A stretch of 64,000 nucleotides of DNA from an uncultured Oscillospiraceae bacterium. GTDB lineage: Bacteria; Bacillota; Clostridia; Oscillospirales; Oscillospiraceae. How positions within the stretch are numbered: the first letter of the stretch is position 1; the number at the start of each line of letters is the position of its first letter. Below the pieces are notes generated by a model that worked only from the letters and a program-made list of their open reading frames with translations, ran no database searches and was not told the DNA's origin. Position numbers and translations under genes: made by a program. The stretch spans positions 10,259-74,258 of the forward strand of contig CATZRD010000007.1 of assembly GCA_958423465.1 (NCBI GenBank). Reading direction: 5' to 3'. This document shows positions 59,114 to 64,000 of the stretch, piece by piece.

Positions 59114-59148
59114 CAGGAGGCCGGATGGGCTGCCCATCCGGCCTCCTG
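59114..59148. terminator. Terminator between the ABC-2 operon and htrA
   Basis: A 16-bp perfect stem (CAGGAGGCCGGATGGG and complement, 3-base loop) between convergent genes. No T-run follows on the plus strand, so it may need help or act from the other side. Confidence 0.75.
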
Positions 59149-59152
59149 CCGT

Positions 59153-59195
59153 AGAGAGAAAAGAGAGAAAGGAGAAAGAGAGAAAAAGAAGAAAG
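59153..59195. repeat. 43-base pure purine tract
   Basis: Only A and G occur on the plus strand from 59153 to 59195, just beside the 59114-59148 hairpin and 34 bases past the htrA stop. It gives a long pyrimidine tract on the other strand, close to the htrA transcript end. Confidence 0.85.
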
Positions 59196-59229
59196 CAGGT
59201 TCATGTCAGCGGGGAAGCCCCACCCGTTG

Positions 59230-60609
59230 TCAGCCCATTTGTCCGCCGAAGTAGCGCTCGAAGAAGTCCTCCATGCCGCTGCCGTAGCCGCTGTCGGGGC
59301 TGTAGCCGCCGCTGGGACCGTAGCTGTCGGCGGGCTGCTGCTCCACGGTCTGCTGGGGGGCGTCGGCCCTGCTGCCCAGGGTCAGCTGGGTGGTCATGAC
59401 CTCCCCGTTCCGGACAAAGGTGATGGTGACGGTATCCCCGGCCTTGTAGCTTTTGCTGCTCATGGCGCTGGTCACGTCATCCCGGCTGGAGACCAGATTG
59501 CTGTCGATCATGGTGATCACGTCGCCCACCTGGAGGCCCGCCTGATCGGCGGGGCCGTCCTCCACGATCTCAGCCAGGTAGCCGCCGGCCTTCACGCCGC
59601 ACTCCGGGTAGTAGGAGGCGCTGGCCACGCTGACCCCCAGGTAGGGGCGGGTCGTGACCTGACCGTTTTCCATGATGTCCTTGATCATGCTCATCACGTC
59701 GTCCACGGGGATGGCGAAGCCCAGACCTTCGGTGGCGGTGCCGTTGGAGGTGGCGGTGTACTTGGCGGAGACGATGCCCACCACCTCGCCGTAGATATTG
59801 AAGAGGGGACCGCCGGAGTTGCCGCCGTTGATGGCCGCGGTGATCTGGATCATGTTGAAAGGGGTGCCGTCCACGTTGATCTCACGGTCCAGGCAGGACA
59901 CGATGCCCTCGGACATGGAGAAGGTCAGCTCGCCCAGGGGGTTGCCGATGGCCGCCACCTCGTCGCCTACGGACAGGCTCTGGGAGGAGCCGATGACCAC
60001 CGGCTTCAGCTCCGTGTCGCCGGGGTCCACCTTGATGACGGCGATGTCGTAGTCCTCGTCGCCGCCGATGACCTGGGCGGCGTAGCTGGCGCCGTTGTCC
60101 AGAGTGACCTGGACGTTGTTGGCACCCTTGATCACATGGTAGTTGGTGACGATGTAGCCGTCCTTGGTGATGATGAAGCCGCTGCCGGAGCTGGCCTGCT
60201 CCACCCTCTGGCCGAAGATGTTGTAGCCGGCGGTGGAGGTCACGTTGATGCTGACGCAGCTGTCCACGTTGGCGGCGTAGATCTCGGCGTAGCTGAGCTT
60301 CTGGCTGCCGGTGATGTTCACGGTGGAGACCTCCGCCTTGGGCCGGGCGCTGAGCATCAGCTCTGTCTGCTGCCGCTGACTGCCGGCGATGTGGGTCCGT
60401 CCCCACCAGCCGGCGCCGAAGGCCCCGCCCAGCAGCAGCACGGCGCACAGCACCAGAGCGGTGATCTTCAGGCCCCTGCGCCTGGGCTTGACAGGCGTGG
60501 GCTGCGGCACCGGCTCGCCGGCGTGGGGATCGTAGCGGTAGTGGTACTCGTACTCGTAAAGATCGTTCCGATTCTCACAGGAGTTGTTCTGATCCTGATC
60601 GTTATACAT
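59230..60609 (-). CDS. htrA: HtrA/DegP-type trypsin-like serine protease with PDZ domain
   Basis: A 459-residue membrane-anchored protease. A basic/tyrosine-rich N-terminus (YEYEYHYRYDPHAG), one membrane segment (about 45-67, LKITALVLCAVLLLGGAFGAGWW), the protease domain with the triad His in TNYHVIKG, Asp in DYDIAVIKV and Ser in GGNSGGPL, then a PDZ domain (about 330-430) and a Gly/Ser/Tyr-rich tail. It degrades misfolded exported proteins. AAGGAGG lies about 10 bases before the ATG at 60609; the longer frame begins in untranscribed sequence. Confidence 0.94.
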   Translation of the reverse strand: MYNDQDQNNSCENRNDLYEYEYHYRYDPHAGEPVPQPTPVKPRRRGLKITALVLCAVLLLGGAFGAGWWGRTHIAGSQRQQTELMLSARPKAEVSTVNITGSQKLSYAEIYAANVDSCVSINVTSTAGYNIFGQRVEQASSGSGFIITKDGYIVTNYHVIKGANNVQVTLDNGASYAAQVIGGDEDYDIAVIKVDPGDTELKPVVIGSSQSLSVGDEVAAIGNPLGELTFSMSEGIVSCLDREINVDGTPFNMIQITAAINGGNSGGPLFNIYGEVVGIVSAKYTATSNGTATEGLGFAIPVDDVMSMIKDIMENGQVTTRPYLGVSVASASYYPECGVKAGGYLAEIVEDGPADQAGLQVGDVITMIDSNLVSSRDDVTSAMSSKSYKAGDTVTITFVRNGEVMTTQLTLGSRADAPQQTVEQQPADSYGPSGGYSPDSGYGSGMEDFFERYFGGQMG

Positions 60610-60756
60610 AAGGAAACGCCTCCTTAAAATAGATCGCGTGGTTTCGGGGTGCTCTCCCCGCTGCACAGCCATAGAGTAACGGGGATTTATGACAAGAGTA
60701 TGAAGAAATCTGAGGAATATTTTGAACATTTGGAAACGACTTTGTAAACGGAGCAA

Positions 60757-60790
60757 AAAGCGGGCCCCGGGGGGTCCCGGAGCCCGCTTT
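60757..60790 (-). terminator. Terminator of nifU
   Basis: AAAGCGGGC and GCCCGCTTT form the stem base; on the minus strand TTTTTGCTCC follows. It lies 13 bases after the nifU stop. Confidence 0.85.
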
Positions 60791-60802
60791 CCCGCGGGAT
60801 AT

Positions 60803-61261
60803 TCAGTCCTCGCCGTCGCCGCAGTGGTCGTGGTCGTGGACGCAGCAGCTCTCGCACCCGTCGCAGGGGGAGGGGGCCTCCACGCCCTTGCGCTTGTAGT
60901 AATCCGCCACGGCGGCCTTCACCGCCTGCTCCGCCAAGACGGAGCAGTGGATCTTCACCGCGGGCAGGCCGTCCAGGGCCTCCACCACCGCCTTGTTGGT
61001 CAGGGTCAGCGCCTCGGTGACGGGCTTGCCCTTGATCATGTCGGTGGCGATGGAGCTGGTGGCGATGGCGGAGGCGCAGCCGAAGGTCTGGAACTTCACG
61101 TCCTCGATAATGCCGTCGTCGTTGATCTTCAGGTACATCCGCATGATGTCGCCGCACTTGGCGTTGCCCACCTCGCCGATGCCGTTGGCGTCCTCGATGG
61201 TGCCCACGTTGTGGGGATGGGCGAAATGCTCCATCACTTTCTCGCTGTATTCCATTGCCAT
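60803..61261 (-). CDS. nifU: NifU/IscU-type Fe-S cluster scaffold protein
   Basis: A 152-residue scaffold with the three Cys typical of IscU: Cys36 (NAKCGD), Cys around 63 (TFGCASAIATSS) and Cys around 106 (IHCSVLAEQAV). An extra C-terminal tail is rich in Cys, His and Asp (CDGCESCCVHDHDHC), which can bind metal and is longer than in canonical IscU. It receives sulfur from the adjacent NifS-type desulfurase and builds 2Fe-2S/4Fe-4S clusters. It follows nifS by 37 bases. Confidence 0.93.
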   Translation of the reverse strand: MAMEYSEKVMEHFAHPHNVGTIEDANGIGEVGNAKCGDIMRMYLKINDDGIIEDVKFQTFGCASAIATSSIATDMIKGKPVTEALTLTNKAVVEALDGLPAVKIHCSVLAEQAVKAAVADYYKRKGVEAPSPCDGCESCCVHDHDHCGDGED

Positions 61262-61298
61262 AGTCGGTCAGCTTCCTTTCTGTATGGTTTCTGTTTCG

Positions 61299-62489
61299 TC
61301 AGTTCTGATAGGGGTCGGGCATATGTTCCAGCATGTGCATCCACACGGGGCTCATCTGGCGCAGGGTTTTGACCACCTCGGGGACCACCTGGAGGATATA
61401 ATCCACCTGTTCCATGGTGTTGTACTCGCTGAGACTCAGCCGCAGGGAGCCGTGGGCGATCTCGTGGGGCATGCCCAGGGCCAGCAGCACGTGGCTGGGG
61501 TCCAGACTGCCGCTGGTGCAGGCGCTGCCGGAGCTGGCGCAGATGCCCGCCATATCCAGGCGCAGCAGCAGGCTCTCCCCCTCGATGCCCTCGAAGCAGA
61601 AGCTGACGATGCCGGGGACCTTGTGGTCCGGGTCGCCGTTGCACCGGGAGCAGGGGATCTGGCTGAGACCGGCGATGAGCTTGTCCCGCATGGCGGAGAT
61701 ATGGGCCATGTTCTCCTCCATGTGATCGCAGCTCTCCTTCAGAGCGGCCGCCATGGCCAGGATGGCGGGGATGGCCTCGGTACCGCCCCGCCTGCCCCGC
61801 TCCTGGGCGCCGCCCTCGATGAAGTTCTTCAGCTTCACGGACTTTTTGCAGTACAGCGCGCCGATGCCCTTGGGGGCGTGGAACTTGTGGCCGGAGAGGG
61901 AGAGCATGTCAATGTTGTCCTTTTCCACGTCCACCGGCACATGGCCCACGGCCTGTACCGCGTCGGTGTGGAACAGAACGCCCCGCTCCCGGCAGAGAGC
62001 GCCGATCTCCCGGATGGGCTGGAGGGTGCCGATCTCGTTGTTGGAGAACATGATGGTCACGAGGCAGGTGTCGGGGCGGATGGCCGCCGCCAGCTCCTCC
62101 ACCCGGACCACGCCGTTTTCGTGGACGGGAAGGTAGGTGACCTCAAAGCCCTGCTTTTCCAGTTTGGCCAGGGTGTGGAGCACGGCGTGGTGCTCGATGG
62201 TATCGGAAATGATGTGCTTCTTTCCCGCCAGCGCCCCCAGACGGGCCGCCTCGGTGATGGCCCAGTTGTCCGCCTCGGTGCCGCAGCCGGTAAAATAGAT
62301 CTCGTTCGGCTGGGCGTTCAGGCATTTGGCCACCGTTTCCCGGGCGGCGATCAGGGCCAGGTTGGCCTCCCGTCCCTTCTGATGGAGGCTGCTGGGGTTG
62401 CCGTACAGCTCGTGGAGAGCGGGGGTCATGGCCTCCACCGCCGCCTGGCTCATAGCGGTGGTGGCCGCGTTGTCAGCGTATACGAACAT
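61299..62489 (-). CDS. nifS: Cysteine desulfurase, NifS/IscS type
   Basis: A 396-residue PLP enzyme: DNAATTAM, TEADNWAI, FHTDAVQAVGH, the PLP-Lys in SLSGHKFHAPKG, and the catalytic Cys loop CASSGSACTSGS (group I form). It transfers sulfur from cysteine to the neighbouring NifU, and might supply selenium metabolism as selD is nearby. AAGAAAGAAGGGACC precedes the ATG. Its promoter region has a 16-bp palindrome matching one at the rrf2 promoter. Confidence 0.95.
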   Translation of the reverse strand: MFVYADNAATTAMSQAAVEAMTPALHELYGNPSSLHQKGREANLALIAARETVAKCLNAQPNEIYFTGCGTEADNWAITEAARLGALAGKKHIISDTIEHHAVLHTLAKLEKQGFEVTYLPVHENGVVRVEELAAAIRPDTCLVTIMFSNNEIGTLQPIREIGALCRERGVLFHTDAVQAVGHVPVDVEKDNIDMLSLSGHKFHAPKGIGALYCKKSVKLKNFIEGGAQERGRRGGTEAIPAILAMAAALKESCDHMEENMAHISAMRDKLIAGLSQIPCSRCNGDPDHKVPGIVSFCFEGIEGESLLLRLDMAGICASSGSACTSGSLDPSHVLLALGMPHEIAHGSLRLSLSEYNTMEQVDYILQVVPEVVKTLRQMSPVWMHMLEHMPDPYQN

Positions 62490-62548
62490 AAGGTCCCTTC
62501 TTTCTTAGCTGAGTCAAAGCCGGAGGGCTCCGGCCAATTTCCTTAATT

Positions 62549-62564
62549 CCTATATGAATATAGG
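62549..62564. promoter_or_regulatory. Probable Rrf2/IscR operator upstream of nifS
   Basis: CCTATAT-GA-ATATAGG, a perfect 7-bp inverted repeat, lies downstream of the nifS -10 box in the untranslated leader. It matches the motif at 63112-63127. Confidence 0.7.
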
Positions 62565-62580
62565 GGTTTGATCCGTTCCT

Positions 62581-62609
62581 ATGATACGACCTGCCGGCGG
62601 CTTTGTCAA
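62581..62609 (-). promoter_or_regulatory. Promoter of nifS-nifU
   Basis: TTGACA (62609-62604), a 17-base spacer and TATCAT (62586-62581) on the minus strand, between rrf2 and nifS. Confidence 0.8.
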
Positions 62610-62635
62610 GGGCATTTCCGGATTTTTGCCACGGT

Positions 62636-63097
62636 TCAGCAGTTTCCCCTCTGGTGGACGGCGCACCGGGCGTCCATCCGCCGCTGCTTGTCCACCAGGT
62701 CCGCCAGGGTCACATGGTCCACCACGCTGCTGATGGCCTGATCCACCTGCTCCCACAGGGCCAGAGTGGCGCAGCTCCCGCACCGGGCGCACTGGTTCAC
62801 CTCGTCGTCCAGGCAGGAGACGGGGGCGATGCTGCCCTCCACCGCCCGGAGGATCATGCCCACCGTGTACTCCTCCGGGTCCCTGGCCAGGTGGTAGCCC
62901 CCCCGGGCGCCCCGGACGCTGCGGACAAAGCCCCCCCGGACCAGCACGGGGATGATCTGTTCCAGATATTTTTCGCTGATGCCCTGGCTCTCCGCCACGG
63001 ACTTCACCGACAGGTTCACCCCCGGCTCCTGAATGGCCAGCGCCAGCATCAGGCGCAGAGCGTACCGGCTCTTCGCGGAGATCTTCATCGGCGTCAC
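62636..63097 (-). CDS. Rrf2-family transcriptional regulator (IscR-like)
   Basis: A 153-residue regulator. A winged helix at about residues 10-60 (SRYALRLMLALA...ISEKYLEQIIPVLVRGGFVRSVRGARGGYHLARDPEEYTVG) is followed by a Cys cluster, CLDDEVNQCARCGSC, suited to hold a 2Fe-2S cluster as in IscR. It would sense Fe-S status and repress its own and nifS-nifU transcription. Its gene carries a matching palindrome on its own -10 box, consistent with autoregulation. It has its own promoter upstream of nifS. Confidence 0.93.
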   Translation of the reverse strand: MTPMKISAKSRYALRLMLALAIQEPGVNLSVKSVAESQGISEKYLEQIIPVLVRGGFVRSVRGARGGYHLARDPEEYTVGMILRAVEGSIAPVSCLDDEVNQCARCGSCATLALWEQVDQAISSVVDHVTLADLVDKQRRMDARCAVHQRGNC

Positions 63098-63111
63098 CTT
63101 CCTCTCAATCC

Positions 63112-63143
63112 CCTATCTTAGTATAGGAATTATGCCCTGTCAA
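63112..63143 (-). promoter_or_regulatory. Promoter and operator of the rrf2 gene
   Basis: TTGACA (63143-63138), a 17-base spacer and TAAGAT (63120-63115). A 16-bp imperfect palindrome CCTATCTTAGTATAGG (63112-63127) covers the -10 and matches the nifS operator in length and outer bases. Confidence 0.7.
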
Positions 63144-63159
63144 GAGAAGAATATGAAAA

Positions 63160-63199
63160 AAGGGGACCTCCGCCTCCTCAGGGAGGCGGAGGTCCCCTT
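63160..63199 (-). terminator. Terminator of selD
   Basis: An 18-bp stem (AAGGGGACCTCCGCCTCC and complement) followed on the minus strand by CTTTTTTC, 16 bases after the selD stop. Confidence 0.92.
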
Positions 63200-63215
63200 G
63201 CCGGACGGCAAAGGC

Positions 63216-64000
63216 CTATTGAAGGGAGATCCGGGGGCCGTTTCCCTCGGGACCAACGGTCCCCGCCCGCTGAACGCAGGGGACCTTCCCGTGAAGGGCC
63301 CGCTCCAGCTCATCGGCGTCCGCCGGGTCCACGGCGATGAGCAGTCCGCCGGAGGTCTGGGGGTCGTAGAGCAGGTCCTGGAGGTACAGAGGGACGCCGC
63401 CGGGGTCCACCTGGCTCTCGGCGAAGCGGCGGTTGCGGTACATGCCCTCCGGCAGCACCCCCATCCGGGCGAAATCCTCCGCCCCCGGCAGAAAGGCCAG
63501 GTTCGCCGTCTCCACCCGGACGGACACGCCGCTGCCCTGGGCCATCTCCAGCAGGTGGCCCAGAAAGCCGAAGCCGGTGACGTCGGTGCAGCCGTGGACC
63601 CGGTAGTTCACCATGATATTCCGGGCGGACCGGTTCAGGGTGGCCATCTGGCGGTAGGCCCGGTCCATATCCGCCTCCTCCGCCACGCCGCCCTTATTGG
63701 CGGTGGTGAGGACGCCCACCCCCAGGGGCTTGGTCAGCAGCAGCACGTCCCCGGGCCTGGCACCTGAGTTGGTCAGCACCCGGTCCGGCCGGACGAAGCC
63801 CGTCACCGCCAGGCCGTATTTCGGCTCCGGGTCCAGGATGCTGTGGCCGCCGGTGATGAGGCAGCCCGCCTCATAGACTTTGTCGTAGCCCCCCCGGAGA
63901 ATCTGGCGCACCGCCTCCTGGGGCATGTCCCTGGGTACGCACATGAGGTTCAGGGCCAGCTTCGGCTCGCCGCCCATGGCGTACACGTCGCTGAGGGCGT
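63216..64000 (-). CDS. selD: Selenide, water dikinase (selenophosphate synthetase), C-terminal part
   Basis: The frame is open to the window edge, so about 261 C-terminal residues are present and the N-terminus with the catalytic Cys/Sec is missing. Visible blocks are ALSDVYAMGGEP, LITGGHSI, KPLGVGVL, GCTDVTGFGFLGHL and DPQTSGGLL, typical of SelD. It makes selenophosphate from selenide and ATP. Selenophosphate feeds selenocysteine tRNA, 2-selenouridine or selenium-dependent molybdenum hydroxylases; YqeC and XdhC nearby point at least to the last use. A strong terminator follows. Confidence 0.95.
   Translation of the reverse strand, partial: ALSDVYAMGGEPKLALNLMCVPRDMPQEAVRQILRGGYDKVYEAGCLITGGHSILDPEPKYGLAVTGFVRPDRVLTNSGARPGDVLLLTKPLGVGVLTTANKGGVAEEADMDRAYRQMATLNRSARNIMVNYRVHGCTDVTGFGFLGHLLEMAQGSGVSVRVETANLAFLPGAEDFARMGVLPEGMYRNRRFAESQVDPGGVPLYLQDLLYDPQTSGGLLIAVDPADADELERALHGKVPCVQRAGTVGPEGNGPRISLQ

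Overview
The window is a GC-rich (about 60-65 % by eye) chromosomal segment of an anaerobic, endospore-forming Firmicute. Sporulation genes (yabP, yabQ, spoVB-like, spmA, spmB), the recJ-relA-dtd-hemZ and prs-pth-mfd-truB-ribF orders, clear -35/-10 promoters with 16-17 bp spacers and strong GGAGG ribosome sites fit the Oscillospiraceae (Flavonifractor/Lawsonibacter/Oscillibacter-like gut clostridia). That placement is inference from gene content, not a database match. No phage, transposase or CRISPR array was found.

Layout. 1-1.2 kb: end of a GH2 glycosidase and a HAD phosphatase. 1.2-13.5 kb, minus strand: recJ-relA, dtd, a small membrane protein, a metallo-hydrolase, hemZ, a uridine-kinase-like protein, a zinc-ribbon protein, a SpoVB-like flippase, HU, then rqcP-yabP-yabQ-divIC. 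13.6-20 kb, minus: malQ, a GNAT acetyltransferase behind a peptide-coding attenuator, asparaginase, a YmdB-type phosphodiesterase, a split chromate transporter and birA. 20.1 kb: tRNA-Ser(CGA). 20.3-27.2 kb: a PucR-type regulator divergent from a six-gene corrinoid methyltransferase operon. This holds a pterin methyltransferase, corrinoid protein, UroD-family methyltransferase, RACo-like reactivase, DUF2284 protein and Cu/Zn-SOD-like protein. 27.3-32 kb: a NapH-like iron-sulfur membrane protein with a CD1871A-family partner, a phosphoglycolate-phosphatase-like HAD, a thioredoxin-reductase-like flavoprotein and prfC. 32-41.6 kb, minus: glmU-like, prs, pth, mfd, a PrsA-like lipoprotein, truB and ribF. 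42-46.4 kb, plus: trmL then the glycolytic set pgk-tpiA-gpmI. 46.4-52 kb: spmA-spmB, then an ABC exporter, a YlmH-like S4 protein, a DUF896 protein and an XpaC/TelA-like protein. 52-56 kb, minus: xdhC, an IclR regulator, a COG2509 flavoprotein and yqeC. 56.3-59 kb: a three-gene ABC-2 exporter with a long folded leader. 59.2-64 kb, minus: an HtrA protease, the iscR(rrf2)-nifS-nifU group and the start of selD.

How the parts work together. The 22-26 kb operon contains all four components of a corrinoid demethylase (methyltransferase I, corrinoid protein, methyltransferase II, activating enzyme), so it probably moves a methyl group from an unknown substrate to tetrahydrofolate. The Rrf2 regulator and nifS carry matching 16-bp palindromes in their promoter regions, as expected of an autoregulated Fe-S biogenesis switch. 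YqeC, XdhC and SelD suggest a selenium-dependent molybdenum hydroxylase elsewhere in the genome.

Less usual points: (i) two genes, truB (5' end) and pgk (3' end), have a terminus duplicated around a hairpin-rich insert that leaves one intact gene copy; (ii) a two-peptide leader with an intrinsic terminator lies ahead of the GNAT gene; (iii) a hairpin hides the yabP ribosome site; (iv) the GlmU homologue lacks a recognisable uridylyltransferase active site; (v) a three-way-junction leader precedes the ABC-2 exporter.
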